Part shown: positions 34,805 to 44,420 of the stretch, piece by piece
Layout of the letters: each line of letters opens with the position of its first letter
Numbering within the stretch: position 1 is the stretch's first letter
The notes under the pieces: generated by a model
The model's input: only the letters and a program-made list of their open reading frames with translations
Databases searched by the model: none
What the model was told of the DNA's origin: nothing
Translations under genes and position numbers: made by a program
Source: Geothrix sp.
GTDB lineage: Bacteria > Acidobacteriota > Holophagae > Holophagales > Holophagaceae
DNA: 64,000 nt
Direction: 5' to 3'
Assembly (NCBI RefSeq): GCF_020622065.1
Contig: NZ_JAHRYQ010000001.1
Span: 1,961,999 to 2,025,998, forward strand

Positions 34805-35833
34805 CTACTTGAGCTTGTCGAGTTCGCCCTGGATGCGAAGGCGCTGGTCTTCCTGCTTCACCTTGTCGAGGGCCCGGCGGTAGTTGGCGATGGCCTGGGC
34901 CTTGTCGCCTTTGAGGGCATAGGCCTCGGCCAAGCTGTCGTAGACATTCCAGGAGTCCGGGTGATCCTGGATATTCCGCTGGAAGAGGGCCAGGGCCTCA
35001 TCCACCTTGTTCTGTCCCAGCAGCGCGTAGCCCAGCTGGTTGACCTCCAGCTCCGTGGCCTTCGCCAGGGCCTTCGCCCGCAGGGCCTCGGCGCCCTGGG
35101 TGTCCCCCTTCTTCTCGAGCAGCGCGGCCTTGACGCGTGCCCCCGCAAAGGTCTCCTTCAGCGCCAGAGAGCGGTCCGCCCAGGTCATGGCCTCATCCAG
35201 GTTCACCTCGCTGCGGACGCACCAGCCCGCGGCGGCACTCCAGCTTTCGGGGAAGAACTGGTGGAGGCCCCGCAACTGGTCCCGCAGGCTCTGGACCACG
35301 GCCTGCTTCGTGTCCACCGCCAGCGGGATGGGCACCCGCAGCTTCTCCCAGCGCAGCGACAGGGTGACGCCCATCTCCGTGGGGTCGTCGAAGGTGAAGG
35401 CCAGGCGCTCCGTGGGCTCGGCGGCTACGGGGGTCACCGTCATGCGGGCCAGGTCCTCCTTCGGCGTGTAACCGTAACTTCCCCAGCCGTGGGACTGGCT
35501 GCTGAAGATCACCGTCCAGGCCGTGGCCGTGGGCACCATGTGGAGGCCGTAGCGGCCCGCGGGCAGCAGCGTGCCGCCCACGCGGACGGGGGTGGAGAAG
35601 GCCACGACCGTATTCTCGTTGGCCCCGGCCCGCCAGACCTGACCGTAGGGCACCAGCCCACCCCAGACTTTGCGGCCCGCCACCGCAGGGCGGTGATACG
35701 ACACCTCAAGTTCCGTCACCCCTACCGTCTGGCGGACCATCGCCTGGGGGCTGGCCTGGGGAAGTGTGAGTGGCGGCGCCTGGGCGACGAGCGCGGGGGC
35801 GATTCCCAGAAGGGTTAAGGTGATGCGACGCAT
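34805..35833 (-). CDS. DUF2911 protein with C-terminal TPR repeats
   Basis: A 342-residue secreted protein (signal MRRITLTLLGIAPALVAQAP) from the ATG at 35833 behind CCGGAGG. Residues 25-170 fit DUF2911: VTELEVSYHRPAVAGRKVWG, VWRAGANENTVV and AGRYGLHMVPT. Residues about 215-340 hold TPR-like repeats (GYALLGQNKVDEALALFQRN, DSLAEAYALKGDKAQAIANY). Function unknown; probably a periplasmic binding or scaffold protein. Confidence 0.8.
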   Translation of the reverse strand: MRRITLTLLGIAPALVAQAPPLTLPQASPQAMVRQTVGVTELEVSYHRPAVAGRKVWGGLVPYGQVWRAGANENTVVAFSTPVRVGGTLLPAGRYGLHMVPTATAWTVIFSSQSHGWGSYGYTPKEDLARMTVTPVAAEPTERLAFTFDDPTEMGVTLSLRWEKLRVPIPLAVDTKQAVVQSLRDQLRGLHQFFPESWSAAAGWCVRSEVNLDEAMTWADRSLALKETFAGARVKAALLEKKGDTQGAEALRAKALAKATELEVNQLGYALLGQNKVDEALALFQRNIQDHPDSWNVYDSLAEAYALKGDKAQAIANYRRALDKVKQEDQRLRIQGELDKLK

Positions 35834-36114
35834 GGAACACCTCCGGAGAGAATCCTGGGCCGAAGCCTCCAGGATCGAGAAGGGCACAGGGACGACCCGT
35901 GCGATTCCAGGGGTGGGTCTCTGGCCCTGCTTCGTCACTCGTGGGACCATAAAATCAGATCTTCGCCTCTATGCCTGAACCGCACCCCTGCACTCTTGGG
36001 TTCCACCTCCCACGCGGAGCGGCTCAGACCGTGACATGAGCGGGCTGCCTCACACCCTAGTTCACGGTCCGCCAGGCCGCGCCCTTACCACCTTCTTTCT
36101 CCCGAGCCTTCACC
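35834..36114. promoter_or_regulatory. Divergent intergenic region
   Basis: 281 bases between divergent genes. TAAAAT near 35950 could be a -10 for the plus-strand lipoprotein gene. No clear -35, operator or RNA structure is seen. Confidence 0.3.
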
Positions 36115-38184
36115 ATGCGTCCATCTAGGCCCTTGCTCTCGAGTCTCGCGGGTTTGAAAGAATGGCTGGTGGCCGTGGCTGCTGTCCTCTTCCTGTCGGC
36201 CCTGTCGGGGTGCGGCGGCGGGTCCGGGGGATCCGCTGCTCCCGCCAAGGTGCAGCAACCCGTCACCTTTGCCTCTAGCCTGACCCTTAAGCAAGGCTCG
36301 GGCTTCGACATCATCCAGTTGGATTGGGTCAGACCCACCGCGACCTACGACGGCTTCCTGCTCGAGGCCAGCGTGGCGGGTGGCCCCTTCCAATCGCTGA
36401 CGAACGACATCCTCCCCGGGAATTGGGAGAGCATCATCCTGACTTTCGACCCGAGCACACCCGAGCTGCTGGATCTCCAATTCCGGATGTGCGCGGTTCG
36501 TGGCGGCGTCAAATACGAGTACACCAATGCCGTTCCCTATTTCAGGGGTCTGCGCCCCGCTTCCCAGGTGACGGCGGCCCTGCTTCGGGGAGGGTTATTC
36601 ATCAATTGGACGAAAGCCTCCCTGGCAGCGGATGCCGTCCGGGTTGAAAGGGCCTTGCTGAACCCTGATGGCAGCTTCAGCGGCTGGCAGCCTCTCGCAC
36701 AACTCGGTGCCGATGCAGTCTCGTTCCTCGATCAGGATCTCGTGGAAGGCACCACCTGCTCCTACCGGGTTACCTATGCCAAGGGCACGGTTTCAAGCGC
36801 TCCGGCGCTGACCACCGCGCCTCCCATACCGGTCTCCTCCGTGATCGCCTTCTCCGCCACCGCTCAAGCGGACGGTATCCATCTCGGGTGGAAGAACCGC
36901 AGCAGCCTCGCCACGGAGATTGTGGTGTGGAGGTCCCCGGGATCGGGGAATGGCTACGCGTCCACCTTCGTCACGGACATCGCGCATCTGTCGCCAACTT
37001 CCAGCACCTTTGTGGATGCCCTGAACACTCCCGGTACCTACGAGTACTATCTCGAAACAAAGACCGCGACAGCCTCCGTCTGGTCCCCGATTGCCCAGGC
37101 TCAGTACCAGGTTCCCAATGCGCCCATGGTGTCGGCCCAGGTCCTGTCGCTTCCGACCGCGACCTGGATGTTCCGGTCAGGCCATGGAACGACCTGCCTG
37201 AGCCTTGACGACAAGGCTTCCCCAGGAGTGCGGATCTTCAACGGGTCCACCTGGGACGCGCATCCAGCCCTGGGAGCCCTGTGGCTCTATCCCTATGTCC
37301 GATTCGATGCCTCGGACCATCCCCACTTCGTGTCGCTGAAGCCAGTGGGCGGGTTGTGGGTGGAGTTCGACCTGATCCACGAGTGGCACGACGGGGTCCA
37401 ATGGCAGTCCGAGCCCATCCTCACTCGGAAGGTATTCACCGGCTCCGCCTTTGCTTCCAGTGGCAATGCCTTCGAGCTGGATTCGTCCGGGCAGATTCAC
37501 CTCCTCCTCGATGAAAGCCAGGAACAGCGACCGTCGACCACCTCTCTTGTCTACATCCACAAGGGCGGCTCAGGCTGGCTCGATGAATCGCTGAATGTCC
37601 TCGCGGCCCAGTCCTACAACCGGGTGACGCTCGCCATGGATCCGTCGAATGACCCTCATGTCGTCATCTGGGGCTCCGACGGAAATGGCTTCGAACTGTC
37701 TCGCGCCTCCGACGGCACTTGGACTTCCTCACTTCTTCCCATCACCCAACCCAGCAGCGGAGCCTTCAGCAAGCTGGTGTTCCCTGCCCCCGATCGCGCC
37801 CTGCTCGTCTTCGACCGGATCGCACCCAGCGGCCCTCCACTCCCGGATGTGGACCTGATGTGCATCGAAAAGGTCACCGGCACCTGGCAATCGCCGTATC
37901 GACTGGGGGCCGCTTCCGTCTTCGGCCTCCGCTACGACGGGGACATTGCTCTCTCCGCCGACCGGTCCCGGATCGCCCTGCTCGCAAACGCGTCCACCGA
38001 CCGCCTTCTCTACCTCTTCTCCAAGGGCACCTGGATACCCCTCGCCTTGAGCCCCCGCTTCATCGGTTACGAGCGGAATCCGGCCCTCGCCTTTGATGAC
38101 ACGGGCCGGGTGACCATCTTTGGGCGGGACTCGCTGACGACAGGAGCCACATCGACCTATACGATCCTGAAGGAGACCCCGTAG
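36115..38184 (+). CDS. Large secreted lipoprotein with FN3-like domains
   Basis: A 689-residue protein. Signal peptide with lipobox LSGCG and a Gly/Ser linker. Two or three fibronectin-III-like domains follow (about 50-330: IIQLDWVRPTATYDGFLLEA, GLFINWTKASLAADAVRVER, GIHLGWKNRSSLATEIVVW). The C-terminal 330 residues have beta-propeller-like repeats with Asp/Gly turns (LDSSGQIHLLLDE, MDPSNDPHVVIW, LSADRSRIALLAN). Likely an extracellular binding or display protein; ligand unknown. Confidence 0.75.
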   Translation: MRPSRPLLSSLAGLKEWLVAVAAVLFLSALSGCGGGSGGSAAPAKVQQPVTFASSLTLKQGSGFDIIQLDWVRPTATYDGFLLEASVAGGPFQSLTNDILPGNWESIILTFDPSTPELLDLQFRMCAVRGGVKYEYTNAVPYFRGLRPASQVTAALLRGGLFINWTKASLAADAVRVERALLNPDGSFSGWQPLAQLGADAVSFLDQDLVEGTTCSYRVTYAKGTVSSAPALTTAPPIPVSSVIAFSATAQADGIHLGWKNRSSLATEIVVWRSPGSGNGYASTFVTDIAHLSPTSSTFVDALNTPGTYEYYLETKTATASVWSPIAQAQYQVPNAPMVSAQVLSLPTATWMFRSGHGTTCLSLDDKASPGVRIFNGSTWDAHPALGALWLYPYVRFDASDHPHFVSLKPVGGLWVEFDLIHEWHDGVQWQSEPILTRKVFTGSAFASSGNAFELDSSGQIHLLLDESQEQRPSTTSLVYIHKGGSGWLDESLNVLAAQSYNRVTLAMDPSNDPHVVIWGSDGNGFELSRASDGTWTSSLLPITQPSSGAFSKLVFPAPDRALLVFDRIAPSGPPLPDVDLMCIEKVTGTWQSPYRLGAASVFGLRYDGDIALSADRSRIALLANASTDRLLYLFSKGTWIPLALSPRFIGYERNPALAFDDTGRVTIFGRDSLTTGATSTYTILKETP

Positions 38185-38218
38185 GGTCTGGGATCACGAG
38201 CGCGCCACGCTTCTCTGA

Positions 38219-41143
38219 TCACCCCACCTCGAACACCGCCAACCCATCCTGCAGGGTTGTCTTCCCGCGGACGGATACGACCTCCCCCACCCGGAAGGGG
38301 CGCTGGCGGCGCTTGAGGACATCGGGAAAGGCCACGGCTTCGCAGAGGTCGGTGTCGTCCTCGAAGGTGACGAACTGCATGCGGTCACCCCCCTCCGTGC
38401 GCACCTCCTTGTCCGCCACCACCAGGGCCCAAAAGCTCAGGCCGCGGCCGGGCTTGCTCTGACCCACATCCGCCACACGGTCGGGCCCGCCGCCCTTGCG
38501 CACCCGGGAGAGGGCGGCGGGGTGGATCTCCAGGGTGAGATCCATGGTCTGCAGCTCCAGGTCCGCGCGGTCGAAGGCGTCCGTGGGGCGTGGGCGCACC
38601 CCGGAGGGCACGCCACCGAGCCGCGCCCACATGAGACGCGTGCGGTCGCCATCCGGCGCCCAGCGGTCGAAGGTCCCGGCGGCGCAGAGGGCCTCGGCAG
38701 TGGTCACGGAGGGCTTCACGCGGCCCAGCAGGTCGTCCAGATCCGCGAAGGGGCCACGCTGTTCCCGATCCTCCAGCAGCTTCTCCACCTCCTTCGCCAG
38801 GGCGCCCTGCACCTGCATGAGGCCCACACGCAAGGCCTGGTCGCCCTCCGCCGTGAAAGCCCAGGCGGAGGCGTTGGCATCGGGCCCCCGCACCACGAGG
38901 CGGTGGCGGCGGGCGTCGCCCAGGTAGGCGATGGCGGGGTAGTAGCCGCCCTGGTTGGTGATGACCGATGCGAAGAACGCCGCCGGGTGGTGGGCCTTGA
39001 TCCAGGCGCTCTCGAAGCTCACCTGGGCGTAGCTGGCGGAGTGTGGCTTGCAGAAGGAGTAGCCTCGGAAGGTGCGGATCATGTCCCAGGCCTCATCCAC
39101 GGTTGAAGGCTGCACGCCCTGCACGGCACAGCCTCCGCGGAACCGCGCCTCGTAGTAGGGCAGCTTCTCCTCACAGTCCGACCGGCCCAAGAGCTTGCGG
39201 AGCTGGTCGGCCTCGTGGTGGCTCCAGCCCGCCAGCGCCACGCAGACCTTGATGACATCCTCCTGGTAGACCAGCACGCCATAGCTCTCGGACAGCAGCT
39301 GGTTGAACACGGGATCACTGGGTTCCCAGGCCTCCTCGCCGCGACTGCGCTTCACATAGCGGTCCACCCAGCGATAGGCGGCAGGGCGGATGAGGCTGCT
39401 GTGGATCACCAGTGTCTCGAAGCCGCCCTTCCGCACCCGCTGCTGGAGTTGCCGCGTGGCGGGACTTTCGGCATAGAACACGCCGATGCTGTCGCCCCGG
39501 GCCAGCAGGGCCTGGGTGTCGGCGTCGCCGCGCGAGTGGGTGCCGGGATCCTTCGGCACGCGGTCGCCCAGCACCTCGTAGGCATCGCGGATGACGGCGA
39601 GGCTGCGGTTGCCCAGGAGATCGATCTTCACCAGGCCATAGTTCTCCACGCCATCCTTGTCCCAGGTGGTGGTGGACACATTGTCCTTGGCGGGCGCGGG
39701 CTGGAAGGCGGCGTGCTCCCAGAAGGGACCGGGCGTGACGACGGTGCCGCCGGGGTGCACGGAGAACTGGTGGAAGTGCCCCTTCAGCGCCAGAGCCTGG
39801 CGCAGGATCGTGTCCCAGGCGGGGTTCTCGGCGGCGCGGACCAGGCCCCCTTCCCAACCGCGGACATAGCGGGCCAGCTGCTTGAGCTCGCTGTCGGGCC
39901 GCCCATGGGCCTGGGCCACGGCCCGCAGGGCGCCCTTGGCCTTGAAGAAGGCGTGGTTGGCCACCATCGCCACGCGGTTGCGGCCGTAGCGCTCGAACAC
40001 CTTCTGGATGACATCCTCCCGCTCGTCCCAGGCGAAATCGATGTCCATGTCCGGCGGATCCTTGCGCTCCTTCGTGAGGAAGCGCTCGAACATGAGGTTC
40101 GTGGCCACGGGGTCCACATTGCTGAGGCCCAGGGCGTAGCTCACCAGCGAGGCGGCGCCGCTGCCCCGGCCGCAGATGCGGGGCATGGCACCCTGCGCGG
40201 CATGCACGATGTCCTCCACCAGCAGGAAGTAGCGGGCGAACTCCATGCTGGAGATGAGTTGCAGCTCCCGCTCCATGCGGACCAGCACCTCGCCGTCTGG
40301 ATGCTTGAACCGCGCCGCTACGCCCGCCCGCACCTTCTCCCGCAGGAGGGCGTCGAGGTCCGCGCCTTCGCGGCCCAGGGGGTCGGCCAGCACCCACTTC
40401 CCCCAGTGCATGTTCCAGCCCGAGATGCGCTCCAGGACGGCCGCCGTGGCCCGTGCTACGGCGGGCTCGCCGAAGGGGAAGCGGGCCTCCCAGTCGGCGC
40501 GGGGTACGGCGGCATCCAGGGGGTCCCACAGGGCCTCGGTGCGGACGAGCGTGGCCTGCTGGTCGATGGCCCGCTTGAGCCGGTGCATCTCCAGCCCCTC
40601 GGCCGTGCGGAACCGAAGCACCTGGGGCGCCACCACCTCCAGGCCCGCCGCCAGGGCCTTGCGGGCCTCCTGGGCGCGGCGGGGGTGGGCCAGCAGGGCG
40701 CCGTAGAGCCCCTCCCGCAGCAGGGCATCCAGCCCCGCCAGATCCTCGGCCAGCAGCACGCAGTCCTGCGGCGGTTCGGGAGCGCCCAGGCCGGGAATCT
40801 CCGACCCCGGCGCCGCGTCATGGGCCTGGGCCGAGAGCAGGCGGTTCAGGGCGGCGTAGCCCGCATCCGTGAAGGGCAGCGCGCCGTAGCCGTGCCCCCG
40901 CCAGGTGAAGCGGCTGCCCAGGTGCAGGCGGAAGCCCGTCCACCGGGGATCCGGGGACAGGCCCTCCAGCTTCCGAGCCTCGTGGATCCACTCCAGCACT
41001 CCCCGCAGCTTCGGATAGCCCGCCACGCCCCGGTCCCAGCAGACCAGGTCGCGGTAGCCCAGCTGGCGCGCCAGCGAAAGGAGCTGCTTTGCCGGGTAGA
41101 CGCCTTCACCAATGGAGAAATCGGAGATGCCAAGGGCGAACAT
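38219..41143 (-). CDS. dnaE2: Error-prone DNA polymerase DnaE2 (ImuC)
   Basis: A 974-residue C-family polymerase. GRGSGAASLVSYALGL (326-341) and the catalytic PDMDIDF (364-370, Asp367 and Asp369) are present, as are FSVHPGGTVVTPG and SFCKPHSASYAQVSFESAW. The N-terminal PHP domain has lost the usual metal-binding His motif (FALGISDFSIGEG). The chain is shorter than most DnaE2 proteins. It follows imuB by seven bases. DnaE2 carries out translesion synthesis with ImuB after DNA damage. Confidence 0.92.
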   Translation of the reverse strand: MFALGISDFSIGEGVYPAKQLLSLARQLGYRDLVCWDRGVAGYPKLRGVLEWIHEARKLEGLSPDPRWTGFRLHLGSRFTWRGHGYGALPFTDAGYAALNRLLSAQAHDAAPGSEIPGLGAPEPPQDCVLLAEDLAGLDALLREGLYGALLAHPRRAQEARKALAAGLEVVAPQVLRFRTAEGLEMHRLKRAIDQQATLVRTEALWDPLDAAVPRADWEARFPFGEPAVARATAAVLERISGWNMHWGKWVLADPLGREGADLDALLREKVRAGVAARFKHPDGEVLVRMERELQLISSMEFARYFLLVEDIVHAAQGAMPRICGRGSGAASLVSYALGLSNVDPVATNLMFERFLTKERKDPPDMDIDFAWDEREDVIQKVFERYGRNRVAMVANHAFFKAKGALRAVAQAHGRPDSELKQLARYVRGWEGGLVRAAENPAWDTILRQALALKGHFHQFSVHPGGTVVTPGPFWEHAAFQPAPAKDNVSTTTWDKDGVENYGLVKIDLLGNRSLAVIRDAYEVLGDRVPKDPGTHSRGDADTQALLARGDSIGVFYAESPATRQLQQRVRKGGFETLVIHSSLIRPAAYRWVDRYVKRSRGEEAWEPSDPVFNQLLSESYGVLVYQEDVIKVCVALAGWSHHEADQLRKLLGRSDCEEKLPYYEARFRGGCAVQGVQPSTVDEAWDMIRTFRGYSFCKPHSASYAQVSFESAWIKAHHPAAFFASVITNQGGYYPAIAYLGDARRHRLVVRGPDANASAWAFTAEGDQALRVGLMQVQGALAKEVEKLLEDREQRGPFADLDDLLGRVKPSVTTAEALCAAGTFDRWAPDGDRTRLMWARLGGVPSGVRPRPTDAFDRADLELQTMDLTLEIHPAALSRVRKGGGPDRVADVGQSKPGRGLSFWALVVADKEVRTEGGDRMQFVTFEDDTDLCEAVAFPDVLKRRQRPFRVGEVVSVRGKTTLQDGLAVFEVG

Positions 41144-41150
41144 GGGACTC

Positions 41151-42281
41151 TCAGGCGCCCTGCTTCATCCACCCCGGCAGGACAGCCCTGTCCGGGAAGC
41201 GCCGGCGGAGACGGGCGAGGGTGGGTTCGAGGCGTTCGAGGCGCTGGTGCGCCGGATCCTCGAAGAGGGCGCGTGCGCGACCCAGGCCCCAGGCCAGACG
41301 CAGCTCCACCTCACGCACGAGGAGACGACGGGTGGCCAGGGCCAGGAAGGCCTGTTGGAGGCGGCGGGCCAGCACCAAGGGCGGCGTCGTCAGATCCTCG
41401 GGGGCGGCGTGCCAGGCGTGGGGCTCGCCATCCACATCCCACCAACGCAGGGTCAGGTGGCGCGGGTGGCGGGCATCGGACCAGAGCCAGTCCAGGCAGC
41501 GGGCGGCCAGGGCCACTTCCTCGGGCAGGCAGGGGGGCTGGAGGCGCCAGCCATGTCGGGCATGGCCGGGGCGCTCCGTGAGCAGGGGCAGTCGGGGCCG
41601 GTCCTCGCCGCGGACACGGGCCTGCAGGTCCGGCGCCACCGTGGCGTTCGTCAATTCCGCCAGCACGGGCAGGGGTACGGGCTGGAGGTCGCCGAAGCGG
41701 CGGAGGCCCAGGCGGTGGAAGCGGTCCCGGGTGCGGGGCGCCAGGTCCGACAGGCGACGCAGGGACTGGGGGCTGAGAAAGGAAGCCTCGGCACCGTCCG
41801 CCACCCACTCCAGGTGATGCTCGGCGTGGGCGGCGATCTGGGCGGCGGTGGCGCTGAGCGAGAGCCCTCCGTGGCTGGCCCAGCCGTGCCGGTCGGTCAG
41901 CTCGCGGCACATGCGCGCGGCGGTATCCGCCAGGGGGCCGAAGATCCGCTGGGTGCCCTGGAGCTCCACCAGGGCTTCGCCCAGACGCAGAAGTTGCCCC
42001 TGGGGTGTCCAGTGCTGGAGGAAGTCGCCCAGGCTCCCCTGGGCCTCCCACCACACCTGGGGGGCCGGATCCAGCACCCGCAGGCCCGGGGCCACCCGCA
42101 GGGCCTGATCCAGGGGCAGGCCCGGGGCCAACCCCTCGGCCCGGCCCAGGCGATTCACGAACCAGAGGGTGGGCGAACGGGGGCTTTCGGGATTCAGGAA
42201 GGCCAAGGGCCGGTCCCGCAAGGCGCCATCCCGTCCACAGGCCAGCTGGAACGGCAGTTCGGGAACCCACATCGCCAGCAC
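41151..42281 (-). CDS. imuB: ImuB, Y-family polymerase-like mutasome protein
   Basis: A 376-residue protein that starts at a GTG (42281) behind GGAGGTTCCG. It has the Y-family frame: N-terminal fold (MLAMWVPELPFQLACGRDG) without the catalytic Asp, then a little-finger region with an HhH segment (LSDLAPRTRDRFHRLGLRRFGDL). Family knowledge: ImuB is catalytically inactive and recruits DnaE2 to the beta clamp. No clear clamp-binding motif stands out. imuA, the usual third member, is not present upstream. Confidence 0.85.
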   Translation of the reverse strand: MLAMWVPELPFQLACGRDGALRDRPLAFLNPESPRSPTLWFVNRLGRAEGLAPGLPLDQALRVAPGLRVLDPAPQVWWEAQGSLGDFLQHWTPQGQLLRLGEALVELQGTQRIFGPLADTAARMCRELTDRHGWASHGGLSLSATAAQIAAHAEHHLEWVADGAEASFLSPQSLRRLSDLAPRTRDRFHRLGLRRFGDLQPVPLPVLAELTNATVAPDLQARVRGEDRPRLPLLTERPGHARHGWRLQPPCLPEEVALAARCLDWLWSDARHPRHLTLRWWDVDGEPHAWHAAPEDLTTPPLVLARRLQQAFLALATRRLLVREVELRLAWGLGRARALFEDPAHQRLERLEPTLARLRRRFPDRAVLPGWMKQGA

Positions 42282-42303
42282 CGGAACCTCCAGAGGGGAT
42301 CCA

Positions 42304-42331
42304 AGTATGGCGAATTTTTAGCGAAAAACAA
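42304..42331 (-). promoter_or_regulatory. imuB promoter with GCGAA direct repeat
   Basis: Minus strand: TTGTTT (42326-42331), 16-base spacer, CATACT (42304-42309). The spacer holds two GCGAA copies 11 bases apart on the plus strand (42310-42314, 42321-42325). Such a repeat inside a promoter is a plausible repressor (LexA-type) site, though it matches no LexA box I know. Confidence 0.45.
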
Positions 42332-42554
42332 CCCGAGATCAACCCCTGCCCCCGGGGTGGGGCCGATTCCGCCAAGGCGGCGTCGGCATTGGTCACATAC
42401 AGGCTAATCCATCAAAATCCGCACTTATGCGCCTGTTGGAATTCCGGGATACTGGCCCTTCGCGAGCCCGGAAAGCCTCGCATGAAGGGGCATCGCACCC
42501 CATTCATCCACCGGCAAGGCCCGCCGTTCCCCCTGTCCCACCCCCGGAGTTCCC

Positions 42555-43889
42555 ATGGCCTGCCCCCTTCGCCCTTCCCGCACCCTCCTGGCCTTCCTGA
42601 TCACCGGCTCCACGGCCGGAACGCTGCTGGGATCGGGCTTTCAGTTGCGGGAGCAGAGCCCCAGCGCCCAGGGCAACGCCTACGCCGGCATCAGCGCCGG
42701 GGGCACCGACATCGGCAGCATGTTCTTCAATGTGGCCACCCTCACCCGCTTCGAAGGGAACCAGGCCGTGCTGGGCTTTAGCAGCATCACCCCCTCAGCC
42801 CGCCTGGAAGGCGGTTCCGCCTCCAGGGCCACCCCCCTGGGCGGCAGCCCGGTCAGCGGCACCGCGGGTGGCGATGCGGGCCGCCAGGCGGTCCTCCCCG
42901 TCGCTTACGCGCTCTGGAGCGCGAGCCCAGACCTGAAGCTGGGCCTTTCCCTGAACAGCCCCTTCGGTCTTGGCAGCGAGTACGAAGCCAACTGGATCGG
43001 CCGGTACCACGCGATCAAGTCCCAGATCACGGTGGTGGAAGTCGCCCCCAGCCTGGCCTGGCGCGTGGATTCCCGCTGGTCCCTGGGCGCTGCCGTGGTG
43101 GCCCGGTATGTGGACGCCGAACTGACCAACGCCGTGGACTTCGGTGCGGTGGGCGCGGCCCTTCGCATCCCCGGCTACATTCCGGGAACCCAGGACGGCG
43201 CCGTGAAGGTGACGGGAAAGCAGTGGAAATACGGCTACAAGCTGGGGGTCCTCTTTGAGCCCACCCGGGATCTGCGCCTCGGCGCGGCCTACCACTCCCG
43301 CATCGACTTCGCCCTGAAGGGAGATGTGCACTACGAGGGTGTCCCCGCGGCGTTGAAGGCGGCGTTCCAGGATGGAGGAGCCACCCCCCGGGCCAACCAG
43401 CCCGCCACCGCCTCCTTGGGTGCGGCCTGGGAGGTCACCCCGGGCCTGAGCCTCCAGGCGGAGGCTGCCCGGACCTTCTGGAGCTGCTTCCAGGACATCC
43501 GCATCGAGTTCGCCTCGGGCCAGAGCACCTCCGTCACCGAGGAGAAGTGGAAGGACACCTGGTTCCTGTCCCTGGGCACCACCTGGAAGCCGAACGACAC
43601 CTGGACCTTCCGGGCCGGCCTGGCCAGGGACCAGGCGGCGACCTCGGACGCCTACCGCACCCCCCGCATTCCCGACGCGGACCGCACCTGGCTGAGTGCC
43701 GGCGCAGGCTACGCCTTCAGCAAGGCCTTCGCCTTGGACCTGGGCTACAGCTACATCTTCGTGAAGGATTCCACCCTGAATCTCAAGGCGGGCAGCCCCG
43801 GCAACCCGGACTTCTTCCGCGGCAACCTCTCCGGCACCTACCGCAATCGCATCCAGGTCCTGGCCCTGCAGGCCCGCTACAGCTTCTGA
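42555..43889 (+). CDS. FadL-family outer-membrane transporter
   Basis: A 444-residue protein with a signal peptide (1-26) and the FadL N-terminal hatch: GSGFQLREQSPSAQGNAYAG followed by GSMFFNVATLTRF. Amphipathic strands continue to a C-terminal aromatic residue (VLALQARYSF). FadL proteins take up long-chain fatty acids or other hydrophobic compounds across the outer membrane. GGAG stands 6 bases before ATG. Divergent from imuB; not near beta-oxidation genes here. Confidence 0.9.
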   Translation: MACPLRPSRTLLAFLITGSTAGTLLGSGFQLREQSPSAQGNAYAGISAGGTDIGSMFFNVATLTRFEGNQAVLGFSSITPSARLEGGSASRATPLGGSPVSGTAGGDAGRQAVLPVAYALWSASPDLKLGLSLNSPFGLGSEYEANWIGRYHAIKSQITVVEVAPSLAWRVDSRWSLGAAVVARYVDAELTNAVDFGAVGAALRIPGYIPGTQDGAVKVTGKQWKYGYKLGVLFEPTRDLRLGAAYHSRIDFALKGDVHYEGVPAALKAAFQDGGATPRANQPATASLGAAWEVTPGLSLQAEAARTFWSCFQDIRIEFASGQSTSVTEEKWKDTWFLSLGTTWKPNDTWTFRAGLARDQAATSDAYRTPRIPDADRTWLSAGAGYAFSKAFALDLGYSYIFVKDSTLNLKAGSPGNPDFFRGNLSGTYRNRIQVLALQARYSF

Positions 43890-43925
43890 AGCGGGCCCGC
43901 GGCGACAAGGCCTTGGCGCCCCGTC

Positions 43926-44366
43926 TCAGGGCTCCATCTGGAACCGGTGCGTGCACTCGACCCAGCTCTCGGAGCCGTCTTTGTATCGCTCCCGCTTCCA
44001 GATGGGCACGCGCTGCTTGATCTCGTCCATGATCCAGGCCGCGGCCTGGAAGCTCTCGGCGCGGTGGGCGCTGCTGGTGACGACGAGGACGGCGGCCTCG
44101 GTGAGGGGCACCATGCCGATGCGGTGGTGGACGGCGCAGCGGGTGAGCCCGTAGCGCTCGATGGCCTTTTCGCGCAGGAGGCCCAGCTCCTTCTCCGCCA
44201 TGGGCACATAGGCCTCGTAGGCCAGCTCCAGCACGGGGCGGCCTTCGTGGTGATCCCGCGCCCGGCCTTCGAAGAGCACGAGGGCGCCGGCATGGGGGTC
44301 TTCCATGACACTTCGTAAAGCCATCGCGTCCAGAGGCGCTTCCTGAACCGCTATCCAGGGAATCAT
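43926..44366 (-). CDS. moaE: Molybdopterin synthase catalytic subunit MoaE
   Basis: A 146-residue protein from the ATG at 44366. Diagnostic stretches are GALVLFEGRARDHHEG, ELAYEAYVPMAEKEL, CAVHHRIGMVPLTEAAV, SSAHRAESFQAAAWIMDEIK and VPIWKRERYKDGSESW, the last with the Lys residues that bind the substrate and MoaD thiocarboxylate. It inserts dithiolene sulfur into precursor Z in molybdenum cofactor synthesis. moaD is not adjacent. Confidence 0.94.
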   Translation of the reverse strand: MIPWIAVQEAPLDAMALRSVMEDPHAGALVLFEGRARDHHEGRPVLELAYEAYVPMAEKELGLLREKAIERYGLTRCAVHHRIGMVPLTEAAVLVVTSSAHRAESFQAAAWIMDEIKQRVPIWKRERYKDGSESWVECTHRFQMEP

Positions 44367-44420
44367 GCGTGTCTCCGCTTCAGGCCCAAACATACACTGA
44401 ACTGTTTCCCGAGGTCCGCC

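Noticed and set aside
39215..41581. 788-codon plus-strand open frame opposite dnaE2
   Set aside because: Antisense shadow with no domain; the minus strand has all polymerase motifs.
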